Positions 21,530 through 32,922 of a stretch of 64,000 nucleotides of DNA are shown one piece after another. The notes under the pieces are model-generated. The model saw only the letters and a list, made by a program, of their open reading frames with translations, was not told where the DNA came from and ran no database searches. Source of the stretch: Monocercomonoides exilis (taxonomy: Eukaryota; Preaxostyla; Oxymonadida; Polymastigidae). The first letter of the stretch is position 1, and the number at the start of each line of letters is the position of its first letter. Made by a program: the position numbers and the translations under genes. The stretch is taken from the NCBI GenBank assembly GCA_001643675.2, contig LSRY02000009.1, positions 1,125,501 to 1,189,500 of the forward strand. The letters are read 5' to 3'.

Positions 21530-22515
21530 GGTGAGTATTTTTATTGGCACCAGTTTTTTTATTGGCACCAAAAATTATTTTCATTATCTTCATTTCATTA
21601 AAGCTCATAAAATCTGTTTCATAACATAAGTACAATAAACATATAAAAATTAAGCTACACGTCAAATATTTTTTCAAAAAACATTCTCAGAAAAACGATC
21701 TAATAATTTTTAACTTTTATATTTCGATCAATACTTTGCTCGTATTTTCTTGACTGATTGTTGTTTCTAGTTTTTTATCACGGTATTTACAAAAACAACT
21801 GTATTTTCCGTATTTGTTACTTATTCATTATATTTTGAATCATTTATTTAAGTGTATTTTTGCATTTCACCATTTTTGTTAAAACATGCAAGATTAAGTG
21901 AATGTGTTAGTTTTATTGATTTTCATGAAATGTATTATATTTAATAAGTTTTTTAAACAACATATTATTGATAATGGATAACTTCCAATTTGTCAATTAT
22001 TTGATAAATGCAATACTTTTAAAAGCATGATCCTTTGATTTCTTTTTAATTTTGAATATATAATCGTTTTCAAAACATGTACGATATTCAACAAAGATTA
22101 TTTTACCTATATCTTTTGACATTTTTTGACAAGACAAACACATTCACTTAATCTTGCATGTTTTAACAAAAATGGTGAAATGCAAAAATACACTTAAATA
22201 AATGATTCAAAATATAATGAATAAGTAACAAATACGGAAAATACAGTTGTTTTTGTAAATACCGTGATAAAAAACTAGAAACAACAATCAGTCAAGAAAA
22301 TACGAGCAAAGTATTGATCGAAATATAAAAGTTAAAAATTATTAGATCGTTTTTCTGAGAATGTTTTTTGAAAAAATATTTGACGTGTAGCTTAATTTTT
22401 ATATGTTTATTGTACTTATGTTATGAAACAGATTTTATGAGCTTTAATGAAATGAAGATAATGAAAATAATTTTTGGTGCCAATAAAAAAACTGGTGCCA
22501 ATAAAAATACTCACC
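21530..22515. mobile_element. Foldback DNA element, apparently perfect 379-bp arms
   Basis: Left arm 21530-21908 and right arm 22137-22515 appear fully identical as reverse complements (coordinates sum to 44045), around a ~228-bp AT-rich spacer. TA flanks both ends (21528-21529 and 22516-22517). Ends read GGTGAGTATTTTTATTGGCA, then a second TTTTTTTATTGGCACC, giving two tandem copies of a TTATTGGCACC motif. That motif also opens the arms of the 13.6-17.8 kb palindrome. It encodes no transposase. Confidence 0.85.
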
Positions 22516-22519
22516 TATT

Positions 22520-22870
22520 ATTGGGCATCAAAGAATACAAACAAAAAGTTTGAACTTTTTTCAACTTTATTGTGATAATTGATTGGACGCGCATGTGATA
22601 AAATCAACACATCAATTTTCAAAAACAAAATTTTCATCATCATTAAAAACGTCACATTAAAGATTTGTTCAAATTTTGTTGGAAATATGCAATATCAAAA
22701 ATCCATTTTTTTTAAACAAGGAATATTTAGCTCAAAGAAAACAATTCGATCAAAACAAAGAAACACAAAAAGAAGTGGAAATGAATTTGTTGGCTTTGAA
22801 CCATGTTGGATATTCTGTATGAGCATTTCAATTTTCTTTTTGATATAGTTTATTATTCCCCCCTTTTTTT
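22520..22870. other. AT-rich DNA between the foldback element and the next coding remnant
   Basis: A 90-codon open frame (22579-22848) is rich in Lys/Ile/Phe and unconvincing. Nothing else is seen. Confidence 0.35.
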
Positions 22871-23300
22871 AAAAAGGAAATTGAACAAGAACTGTTTATG
22901 AGTGAAATCAAAGAAATTATCCAGTATCATCAGGAATATCACAATCTCACACGACTTGCCTATCAGTCTGCTTTGCAAATTGTGAAAAGCAGATTTTTCT
23001 GCAATGGATCATTGAAATTTATAATTGTGAGTTTTCTTCGTTTTGTAAGAAAGGCAGCAAGAGAGTTGGAAGCTTTGATGAAATGTGCAAATTGGAAGAA
23101 AAACGCTGATGAATATGAAAAAAGAAGGAGAGATGGAAGGAGAAGAGGAGAAGAGGAGAAAAGGAGAAGAAGAGAAGAAGAGAAGATGAAGATAATAATA
23201 ATGATAACGTTGCGGTTCAATTTGAGTGCAAAGCAAAGACTGCTTTTGCAAAACAGATTTATTCCACTTACAATATTACCTTCCACATTCTCCCTTCCCA
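22871..23300 (+). pseudogene. Helical/coiled-coil protein fragment (unidentified)
   Basis: The frame from about 22871 reads KKEIEQELFMSEIKEIIQYH, then LTRLAYQSALQIVKSRFF, a hydrophobic helix and VRKAARELEALMKCANWKKN. It then enters a GAAGAG-type repeat (23120-23195). Past the repeat the protein-like frame is in another phase (DNVAVQFECKAKTAFAKQIY), so a repeat-length change has shifted it. Long amphipathic helices suggest a scaffold or membrane-curvature type protein, but no domain can be named with confidence. Confidence 0.35.
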
Positions 23301-23429
23301 ACTCCCATGTGCCTGCATCTGATCATGTCTCTCTCTCTATCTTCTCTATCTTCTTCTCTTTCTCCATTTTTCTCAACTTTTCCCACTTCTTTTCCCATTT
23401 CTTTCATCTACTGCTTCTCCCTCACTCAA

Positions 23430-24874
23430 ATTATTCAGCGCCAAACTTCCACCGTTTATGCAACGATTAAAAGAAGAACCAGAAGCAGAACCAATGGCAG
23501 AGGAAGTGATGTTGTTGTATTTGCTCTACCACCAGTCCCTGAAGACGATGTTCCCCTCCACTGAGTATGCAACGATTTGTGTGGTATCCTTCCAAATGAC
23601 TGCACATGATGATAGAACTTGCTGTGTTGGTGAGACAGTTGCAGGGTGGCATGCACATCAGCCTCGCCTGGAAGTGTCACACTGGCAAAGGCAGAGGTGC
23701 AACCGAAGCAGTCGAGCAGCCTAAACACAGTCGCACGCCGCAGCTCAAACTGTGCTGAAGGAGCAAGAATTGCTGGAAAACAAAAGCTTCATTGACTCTG
23801 CACATGTACGGGGAGTGCGATTGCGAAGGAGAGTTGACTGCATGAAGCATCGAAGCGATTGTTTCCGTGGCCGTTGATGATGATAATGATGATGATATAA
23901 AGCAGCTTGTGGTCAGGCTGTGAATGCGAGAGGATCTGAGAGCGATTATATTGGACAAAGTGGAGAAAGCTGGAAGAAGAAGCTGGATGAACTGCTCTAG
24001 CAGCAGGAGAGACAGAAGAGGAATGCCATTTGCAAGACGTGGGAGAGCTTGTATGAGGGGGCGTAGTGGGAGAGAAAGGATTGGAAGGATGCAGGAAATG
24101 GCTGAAGAACAGGGCCGGAAGGAGAATTGGCGCATTGACAGCTTTGAAGAAGACTGCCACCTACCCTGCCAGGTGATGCGTTGCAATCTGTTTGTGAATG
24201 AGAAGGGAGGCTGAGAGTGCGAGAGTGACTTGACGTGAGCGAAGCGAATAAGAAAGGTGCCAAACACTGGAATGCGGAAAGGCTCATCATTGGCTCAGAA
24301 AAAGAAGAAGTTGAAGATTGAGATGGATGTGGAGCATGTGCTGGTGGTGAAGATATCATTGAATAAGAGGGAGAAGGAGGAGGAGAAGAAGGAGAAGGTT
24401 GCAAAGTGTTTTTAGACGAGGGAAGAGGAAGGAGAATGAGATTTAATGATGCATCTTCAGAAGGCAAGCAAAGATGCATCAGATCCAAAGTTTGTCAGAG
24501 ATTGTGAAGGGAGGAGGGGGAGGGGGAGGGGAAAAAGAAGTTTTGAAAGAAGCATTGAAGAAAGCAGAGAGCGAAAAGTGCTTGGAGAAGACGAAAAAAA
24601 ATGCAAAATACAAAAAAATAAGAAATATAAAAAATTTGAAGGATTTGTAGAACACGACGATGAAGGAGATAGAAAAGGGGATCCAGCAGAAGAGATTGAT
24701 TTGTGTTGTGGAGGAAATGGCATTGCGACAGAAGGAAATCAGAGTGCTTGTGGATTCTTCGTTATCAAGGCAGAGTGTCCAAATACGCTTTTGAGGGTTG
24801 GAATAATCCGACAGAAGCTGTCAAATTCTGATCGATGCGAAGTCAAAATCGTGAGAGACTTGCTTGAAAGTTAG
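23430..24874 (+). pseudogene. Decayed gene for a highly charged protein
   Basis: A relatively GC-rich stretch of plus-strand coding fragments: STVYATIKRRTRSRTNGRGS with VVVFALPPVPEDDVPLH at 23440-23560; EQELLENKSFIDSAH near 23760; SWKKKLDELL, TAG, QQERQKRNAICKTW near 23970; RMQEMAEEQGRKENWRIDSF near 24090; and a 142-codon frame at 24446-24874 with EESRERKVLGEDEKK and KAECPNTLLRVGIIRQKL. Stops and frame changes separate them. It may be continuous with the 22.9 kb fragment. Function unknown. Confidence 0.35.
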
Positions 24875-24879
24875 TCGCA

Positions 24880-25630
24880 TCAGCACCTCATGGAGTTGAC
24901 TGCAGTTATCGCTTTAAGTTTTTGTACATCAATGCGGTTTCAATCATTACCTCTAAAATCATTTGGCCTGTTGTTTTTTCTTCTGAAAGTATAATTCGAG
25001 AATCATTCATCTCTTTTTCCTTCTCACTGCAAGAAAAACCAGCTTAAATAAAACTTTGATGCACCTGAGGAACAAATGACTTGTTAGAACTCATTTTGAC
25101 TGCTTTTAAACCAAGCAAACAACGATTTCTTTCTCAAAGCAAAGCTACAAAATTTATTTTTTCAACAATCATCCACTTGTCGCTTGATTCTTGGCCTAGC
25201 TCATAAGTTGGACAAATAATGTTTTGCAGTTTCCGATTTTTGAAAAGAATAAGGAGTCAAATGGATTTTCATCAAAGAAACCATTCACAAAGGAATAATT
25301 GAAGTTTTCGATCGTGATCCAAAAAACTCAACATTTATCTCATTTTCCCTGTACGTGCATCAAGAAGATTTTTATGTGGTCCATAAAATTGCTCTGCAAT
25401 TCAACCATTCATTAAAAAGATTTTCTTTTTTGAATGAATGAAAAAAAACTTCTTGTGGGTGTCATGAGCACTTTCCATCTTTTTCGTTTGCTTTTCTCCT
25501 GAACATGTTCTTAAAAACTATTAAAAGAGATTATTTTCATGTTATTATTTCTTATTGATCGAATATGCAATTTGTCATTTTTTATTTTTCGCTTTCATTT
25601 ATTTTGTTTTTGTTTTGTCATATATATTCG
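24880..25630. other. Intergenic DNA upstream of the GT25 gene
   Basis: AT-rich. It should include the promoter and 5' leader of the glycosyltransferase starting at 25632. No specific element is recognised. Confidence 0.5.
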
Positions 25631-25631
25631 T

Positions 25632-26477
25632 ATGAAAGCCACCACACGCAAATCACATCAAGTTATGCTTACAGATTTGATTGGCACATGCTTGGTCATT
25701 GCTTTTATTTCTTTTATTTTGATTCAATATTTTCTTGATCAACGAAAACAATCAACACTATCTCCAAGACAATGGAAAAAAAAGATTGCAAATATGCGCA
25801 CTATTGTTATAAATTTGGAACGAAGACCTGATAGAAAAAGACATATGGATTTTCAGTTGAAAGATACTCAACTTCAATACGAATTCTTTCCAGCAGTTGA
25901 TGGAAAACTTCTAAATTCGACTGAATGCACAAATGAAAGACTTTCATTTTTGAGCCGAATACATCCTCGCACGAAATTCAATTTTACAGACGCTTGCAAA
26001 ACATTGAGTCCGTATTCCAGGATATATGGAGTTATTGGTTGCTGGCAAAGCCATCTTCAAATATATTTTGACATCGTTGAAAGGGCAAAGAAAACAGGTG
26101 TTGATGGGCCTGTTCTTATTTTGGAAGATGATGCAAATGTTCCTGCAAATTTGAAGCAAATACTACTTAATTTAATGCCTCAACTACCTGATAATTGGGA
26201 TGCATTTTTCTTGGGAAGACATCATCAAAACTGCTCTGTAAATGTGTCTAAAGATTTGTGCAAACTTGATATGTTCTGGGGTGCTCACGCTTATATTTTA
26301 AACGGAGCAAAGGCAGCAGAGAAGTTGATAAGTATATCCAACACTGAAATGGTACAATATATTGACGTAGTTTGGTTGTCGTATACTGGAGGCTATTTAA
26401 ATTTCTATACTGCACACGGTGATCAGATTGTTAAGCAAGACGATGAAGTTCGTCTGAAAAGCGATATCAAATTATAA
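25632..26477 (+). CDS. Glycosyltransferase family 25 protein, type II membrane
   Basis: 281 residues from the ATG at 25632. An upstream in-frame ATG (25539) would add a Phe-rich 31-residue extension and is less likely. A single N-terminal anchor (LIGTCLVIAFISFILIQYFL) follows a basic tail, giving a Golgi/ER type II topology. GT25/LgtF-type motifs are in order: IVINLERRPDRKRHMDFQL, YEFFPAVDGK, the metal-binding acidic cluster VLILEDDANVP, then WDAFFLGRHH and WGAHAYILNGAKAAEKLI. The length is complete and there are no internal stops. It ends in TAA followed by AT-rich DNA. GT25 enzymes add galactose or glucose to surface glycans or collagen-like proteins; the substrate here is unknown. No neighbouring partner gene is intact. 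Confidence 0.85.
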   Translation: MKATTRKSHQVMLTDLIGTCLVIAFISFILIQYFLDQRKQSTLSPRQWKKKIANMRTIVINLERRPDRKRHMDFQLKDTQLQYEFFPAVDGKLLNSTECTNERLSFLSRIHPRTKFNFTDACKTLSPYSRIYGVIGCWQSHLQIYFDIVERAKKTGVDGPVLILEDDANVPANLKQILLNLMPQLPDNWDAFFLGRHHQNCSVNVSKDLCKLDMFWGAHAYILNGAKAAEKLISISNTEMVQYIDVVWLSYTGGYLNFYTAHGDQIVKQDDEVRLKSDIKL

Positions 26478-26479
26478 AA

Positions 26480-27470
26480 AAGCAATCATCTGAAAAGAAG
26501 ATTTATCAAACATTTTCTTTTTATAAACAGAGAAAGTTAGATAAAGTATTTATTTTTTTTAACATTTCAATACATAGATTTTCTATTTTCTATTTCTTTT
26601 TTTTTGTGGGGAAGGAAGATTTAACTTGTCAGTTGACATTCAAAACTTATTATTTTCTTCTTCTTTTTAATAGAAAAATTGATGAACAAACAGATTTATA
26701 TATCAATTTATTCATAAATCTCAATTCACCACCATTATTATTATTATTTATTTTTTAAAAATCTCTTGAATCATTAAACTTTAAAGGTTTTGGAAATTAC
26801 TGAAAGTTATTCACACTCAACCGTTGGATTGGGACGGAAAATTTTGCTTTCAAAAATTTGATACACTTTTCATTAGATGAATTGTGAATAGATTTTTTTA
26901 AATTTTAATAAGCCAGATTTATACAAATGAACTCATGTTTATCCGAATAGATCATGTTTATTTGAAAAAACTGAGTTCATTTAAGATTGACTGAGTTCAT
27001 TAGAGAAACTAAAAATTGGATAAAAAACAAATATTTAAAATTTTATTAAATTGATTGAAAAAAATATTAAAATATTATTTGCATATTAATAATGCAGTTT
27101 TGGAAATGATTTTTGATGTTTTCGAAAAATTCTTTCAAAGATCAAAAGGATCAAAACTTTTTTAAAACAATAAAAATCCTTTTTCGCCAATACATAATTC
27201 AAAACACATCAATATTACATTCGTTAATTATTTAACTTCTGTGCATGCAATCTACATGTTTTAACATGCGTTTTAAATTGAAAAAAAGAAGAATTTCGTG
27301 TGCTATGAAATTAATAATATTCTTTTAATTTGAGATAAATTAGTCAATTTAAAATTGTTGAACGACAAATTGAACTGCCTCAATATATACGCAAACAATT
27401 TGTTTTAAGACTTTGATTGGTTCGATAACATTAAAAGATTGATAAAAACAACCGGCCAGTATTTGAAATT
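26480..27470. other. AT-rich intergenic DNA
   Basis: Probably the 3' flank of the GT25 gene. Around 26925-27000 the motif TGAACTCA/TGAGTTCA occurs several times in both orientations. No gene is seen. Confidence 0.45.
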
Positions 27471-27474
27471 GATA

Positions 27475-28456
27475 GGTTCATATTTTTATTAGTACCCCGT
27501 TTTTTATTAGATCCTAAATTTTTTTTTCTCAAATTGCTTCATATAGAAGCTTATACGCAATGAGTATAATTTTAAAACAAATGATATATTATTATAAGGT
27601 TGTATACAAAATATTTTTGAAAATCATTTCTTTAGACAAAAGATCTGAATTTTTTAAGTTTTATTTTTTGATCAATGTTTTGCTCGTGTTTCCACGAGTT
27701 TCTGAAACCAAGCATTTTCCTTGTTAGCATTGTTTTTAAACTTTTCTTTTTAACATTTTTGATTATTTTATAACATGAGAAACTCTTTTTTTTTCACTAG
27801 TTTTCACACCTCTCCTTTTTTTTGTAAAATTGAAATTTTGAAGAAATATGTTGTTGTTTTTTGAATTAATCATACGTGCATGATTTGCAAATTAGTATAT
27901 CAAATAATTAATGTGATGAAAAATTGAATTAAAAAGTATTTATATCAGAAAATGAAAAAGATGATATTTTGTATTTCTCGTTTTATTTTTCATACATACA
28001 TAAAATTCAAAGAAAGCTAAAATATTAAACATTACATAAGATAATGCATCGTTGAAAAACAAGCAATCTTATTAAAAACAATTTCCTTTGTTGATATTAT
28101 CGATTTTCAAAAAAAAGGAGAGGTGTGAAAACTAGTGAAAAAAAAAGAGTTTCTCATGTTATAAAATAATCAAAAATGTTAAAAAGAAAAGTTTAAAAAC
28201 AATGCTAACAAGGAAAATGCTTGGTTTCAGAAACTCGTGGAAACACGAGCAAAACATTGATCAAAAAATAAAACTTAAAAATTCAGATCTTTTGTCTAAA
28301 GAAATGATTTTCAAAAATATTTTGTATACAACCTTATAATAATATATCATTTGTTTTAAAATTATACTCATTGCGTATAAGCTTCTATATGAAGCAATTT
28401 GAGAAAAAAAAATTTAGGATCTAATAAAAAACGGGGTACTAATAAAAATATGACCC
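27475..28456. mobile_element. Foldback DNA element, 348-bp arms
   Basis: Arms 27475-27822 and 28109-28456 are reverse complements (coordinates sum to 55931) with a difference at the tip (GGTTCA against GGGTCA), around a 286-bp spacer. TA flanks both ends. Read inward, the ends show ATATTTTTATTAGTACCCCG then TTTTTTATTAGATCC, again a tandem TTATTAG-type motif as in the 21.5 kb element. No coding sequence. Confidence 0.85.
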
Positions 28457-28517
28457 TATTTTTTTTTAAAAAAAGATAATAAATCAAATAAACAAGTCTT
28501 CATAATTTCATTGAATA

Positions 28518-30830
28518 ATGAACAGAGTTCAAACGCTTTTCTCTTTCTATTTGAATAAGCTTATTACACAAGCATTTCTTATTTCATTGTTGTCCGCCTG
28601 TCTGGAACATGCGAAATGTTTTTCCGCTCATTCCAAGCCATCAAAGCCGAAAGTTCCATTCTGATTGATTCACAAGGCAGCAGAATTGATTTTACAAATG
28701 TTTCCGTGAGCAACGTGGAACTGAAGTGTAAAAGTATTGTTGCAGTGTTGGCACAGACTGAGTGGAGAATCAAGTTTAAAAAATTGAATGAAAGTGGCAG
28801 CCAAACAAAACAACTCAAATGCTGTTTCCTTCACTCACTCCTCCAAAGTGCTCCTTCTGAGCCCTCCATCATCAGCTGAATCTTCGGCTAGTCTTTTAGC
28901 GCGTCTGTGCAAAACACTTCAATCAAGAATTGTGGAAGCAGCCAGAGCGAAAGTGGAGGAGGAATGATCATGAAATAAAACGAGGGAGGGTTTTTTGAGT
29001 GTCGTTTTTCTTCCGACTTGGGGTGTTTCTGCAAGGAAAGTGGAAGAAGAGGCGCAATATTCCTGGATTGCTCATCGATCGCGAGCGATGGTCCTTTGCC
29101 GTTCCTCTTGGAAAACACCTCGTTCATGAAGAACAAAACATTTGTTGGAAGAGACGTGTATGTGAAATGCGCGAATGAAAAAATCCAAATTGGCACCGAG
29201 CTGTTCGAGATCGATTTCAGAGCACAGTTTGTTCGGGATCTTGCCATGTGGGGATGCACTGCATAAAACAAGGTTGAAGAGCAAGATCTCTTGCTTATCG
29301 TGATTGAATGCCAGAGTGAGACAATATTTGCATCTTCTTCAACTAGCAACGCATCTGACATACGCCAGTGTGGTGCAATGAGCAAACCGTGCATTTCGCT
29401 GAATTCTACGCTGCCTCACATCATTCCTTCTGTTTTCAGCAATTTGCTGATTGACAAAAGCGCTGAGGTGACATGGGAAGCAAGCGCTTGCGATGTCTCG
29501 ATCAAGTCGCTGGATGCGGAAGGCGCCAGAAGGAATGTTGTGCTGAACAGCAGCATCGGAAGCAAGACGAAAAGCCTTTGTTCGTGCTAGTTGCGAGTCA
29601 AAATCGAATTTCTTTCGTTTTTGTTTGGAAGAGTTTTTTCTTCTCTTAACTCCAGCTTATTATCCCTTGCCAATGGCAACTTGTAGATTGCAGACACAAT
29701 ATTTGCTCAAGAAGCTTCTGGTGGAGGTTCTGAAATTTACCTGAATTGCTTAATTGTTGAAATAAGTGGTAGAAGATTGACGATGTCTGACTGAACTTTT
29801 GCCAGCCTCTGTCTCAGTTCTTCGTGCCTGGCAACAAGTCGTGGACAATATTTCTCGTGAACATTTCCGACATGAATTCTGCTGTGTTGTTGGACTTCAG
29901 CAATCTGGTGAACCTCTCCATGCAGCAGGTGCTTATTTCCAGTTGCGCACTTGAGCAATTCGCCTTTCTCATTCACAGCTGCAAAGACTCCCAGCTGCAG
30001 AAGGTTCAAATCAGAAATGCAGAGAGCATAGCAAGCTTGATTGTGTTTTCCTCAGACGGTTCAGAAGGTTATTCAAATATCCAGTGCTATCACTTGGAAT
30101 TCGATGATACACAAGTGTCAAGGGAATCTTTTATTTCTGTCGAATGCCAACAAATAAATGCCGAGATGAATTTCTTGGTCATTTCCAACATGATGCTTGG
30201 AGAAAGACGCTCTGCGAACATAAAGTCAAATACTTCGTTATTCAAACTGAAGCTGTCATCGTTTCAAAACACAACCCGATATTTACTTATCCCGTACTGC
30301 TTTGCGTCTTTATCTTCGTCTTTGTTGCTGGAATTGGAGAACTGCTCGAACAAAAAGTGTGCTTCGCCATCTGAAAAAGGGAGTATTGTAGCGTTGGCAG
30401 ATTTGGCAGATGCTAGCATGTCTTCGTGTGTGTTTGACGGAGCAGCAAGCGCACCAGAGTTGAGAGCAAACGACGAGCGATAAGAAGAGCTGTGCCAGTG
30501 GAGCGGATCGATGGTTGATCTTCAGAATTGCACAGGAAGGATAATAAACACGAGCATTGCCAACTCGTCGAAAAGATGGGTTCCTGTGTTCTGTTGAAGC
30601 ACCTGTGTGCAATTTGCATTATTTGTCAACAACAGCCGAGTGCAGTGGGTTATTCGTACATAAGGAACAATTACGCCTGCTCTGACCATGCGCTTTTGAA
30701 TATTCATAGCCTGAAAATCGGGGATGGCTTTCTTCCGAACATTTCGATGTGGATTTCCACCAGTTTGAGAACATTGGAAAAAATAGCTTCAGAAAGAGCA
30801 TCTCGTTCATCATTCAACAGCTGAATTCAT
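28518..30830 (+). pseudogene. Secreted right-handed beta-helix surface protein, decayed
   Basis: The ATG at 28518 starts a signal-peptide-like stretch with FLISLLSACLEHAKC, after which the frame shifts. Pieces follow in order on the plus strand: AIKAESSILIDSQGSRIDFT, the GRRGAIFLDCSSIASDG region at 29018, SDIRQCGAMSKPCISLNS (29350s), a 219-codon frame (29824-30483) rich in Ser/Asn with SSCALEQFAFLIHSCKDSQ-type rungs, then after a TAA QWSGSMVDLQNCTGRI. Further pieces reach about 30830. The CG...PC pair and short Cys/Ser/Asn rungs fit the parallel beta-helix surface families expanded in oxymonads and trichomonads. At least four frame changes plus stops indicate a pseudogene. Confidence 0.55.
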
Positions 30831-30834
30831 GATA

Positions 30835-31420
30835 TCTTGTTAAGAAGGCAATGCCATATCCCTGGATCTCATTGGCTCTTCGTTCATTCCCTGGCACTAA
30901 CTCCTCCAGAATGATTTTGTCAATTAATCCCTCCACAGACTCAGAAATATCCGCTGTAAGTTGAACTTTTTGAAAATGAAACTTTAATCCGTGCAGTCAT
31001 CCCAGCCTCAATCGCAACTTCGGTGTCTGACAATATTGAAGTGGCTGCAAGACCATGCCAAAGAGCTCAAATACAGTGCATCAACTGCACAATTTCTTTT
31101 GAAGAACAGCAGTGAAGTTTTATTAAAAACGATGAAAGAATTGCTGAAGGAAGAAGAGAAAGAAAACCGTCTCGATCATCGATTGCAATTGTTATCACAT
31201 CGATAATTCTTAAGACGCATTTGATTGGATGTATTATGTTTAATGCTCGTTGGAATAAGGTTTCGAATGAAGCGGAAGATTTGAGACAGATAGTTGATGA
31301 TACAATAAAAAAGGTTCTGAATGCATATGAATGTTGACTATAGAGAAATCGCCAGACCATCAAAGGAGGAAAGCGGAGAAGAATGAAGAAAAGCGGAATA
31401 TTGAGAGGCTTCGTGAAAAA
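30835..31420 (+). other. Further coding-like fragments downstream of the beta-helix pseudogene
   Basis: Short plus-strand pieces such as IPASIATSVSDNIEVAARPC (near 31005) and WNKVSNEAEDLRQIVDDTI (near 31260) look protein-like but lie in different frames with stops between. They could be the 3' part of the same decayed gene. Confidence 0.3.
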
Positions 31421-31424
31421 AACT

Positions 31425-32535
31425 GATAAATAAATGTGTAATCTATTCAGTCAACGGAGAAAGTGGTAAAGATGAAAGCCGCATCAATCTGCTGATTCGA
31501 CTGAGTGCTACAGAATTATACGCTTTGTTGGTGTGGATCACTCCACGAACATCAACAGAAACAAATTTTTGTTTTTTTATATTTAATTATACAGATATCA
31601 AATGAAAAACATAAAAGTTGGAATGGAATAAAATAATGATAACAAATTGAAATTTGCATTCATTTCTACCTCTGTTTGTCAAATAAATTTTTCTTTAAAC
31701 ATATATCTGATATTGTTTAAGAATAAAGAAAAATCTCTATTTTTTTATAGTTTTTCAATTTTTTTGTTGATAAAAAAAAAGATAAAATACAAAAATATTA
31801 TCTTTAGTCTTCATAACTTTTTCATAAAATATTTATTTGAGCGTATTGCACTTTATTCAAGTGTCACTCGACCATTTTAAATAACAAGACTTCATTAAAG
31901 AAAAACCCAGTTCATTCAAATGTGTTGTATTTTTTCGAATAAAAAGAATCTGTTAACAATTCATCCATTGAACATTATGGTTAGAGGGGACATATCGACT
32001 GGTTCAAAAATAGTCTTAAAGAAGATATTTTGCTTTTCAAAACTCACTTTTCTGAACGTTAAAATTCTCAAATAGGAGAAACATTCGATAAAAAACTGAA
32101 AATTTTTTATATCTAAAAAGCGATTTTTGTCAAAAATTAATGCTCAAACCCCAAAGATAAATTAGAGAGAATATTTCTTTTAGGTTTTCATTTCGAAAAA
32201 GATGGTTTATCCATTGTCAATGTGTTTATTTGTGTTATATTTGACGAAAACTTTTAATTAGATCAACTGATGAGGGTTGTTTTTTAATTTAAAGTGGTGT
32301 AGTTTTCAAAATAATAATTCCTGTTGGATTCAAAAAATAGGTTTTCTCATCTTTGAATCACTGTAATTCGAAAACCACTTCAGAAAAATCATAATTGCAT
32401 TCATAAGTGATAGTCTAAATATATAAAAACGAACAAATCGAAAAGTTTTTCCGGTCGTTATCTGACCACATACCAATATTACTGTGGGTTTAACCTTTTT
32501 TTTTGCTTTTTAGCTTTTTCAATAATTTTCAGTGA
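31425..32535. other. AT-rich intergenic DNA
   Basis: No gene or clear repeat is seen. Confidence 0.4.
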
Positions 32536-32540
32536 TGATA

Positions 32541-32797
32541 AGGGTGATTATTTTTGAAATCATATTATTTCATTCAACAATTTCGGTGCAAAAATATTTC
32601 AAGAATATCAATAAAAAAAAATTGAAAAGTGAAAAGGCTTATTGAATCTATTATAATTTATGATTCGGTAAAACCGTATGTTTTTAAAACAATTATCATG
32701 GTTTTTCTCCTTTGAATCAAAATTTTCTTTCAAAAAAGAACAATCATGGAAAAATCAACACCCCGAAAAAAGATATGATTTCAAAAATAATTACCCA
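32541..32797. mobile_element. 257-bp MITE with 25-bp inverted repeats
   Basis: Flanked by TA on both sides. Ends read AGGGTGATTATTTTTGAAAT on the left and the complement of ATTTCAAAAATAATTACCC on the right. The GGGTGA tip matches the pogo-like elements of this window, so it is probably a non-autonomous derivative of that superfamily. Confidence 0.7.
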
Positions 32798-32922
32798 TAA
32801 TGAAAAAAGAAATTTCTCAACCATTTGATGTTTTAAAACAAAGATTTAGAAATATTCAAAAACGTAAACATAATGGGAACAAATCACACGAATAAAGAAA
32901 ATGATCGATTGAAACTTTTTTT

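Noticed and set aside
23677-24267. 196-codon minus-strand Ser/Leu-rich frame
   Set aside because: The plus strand there has charged coiled-coil fragments continuous with flanking coding remnants; the minus frame mirrors them.
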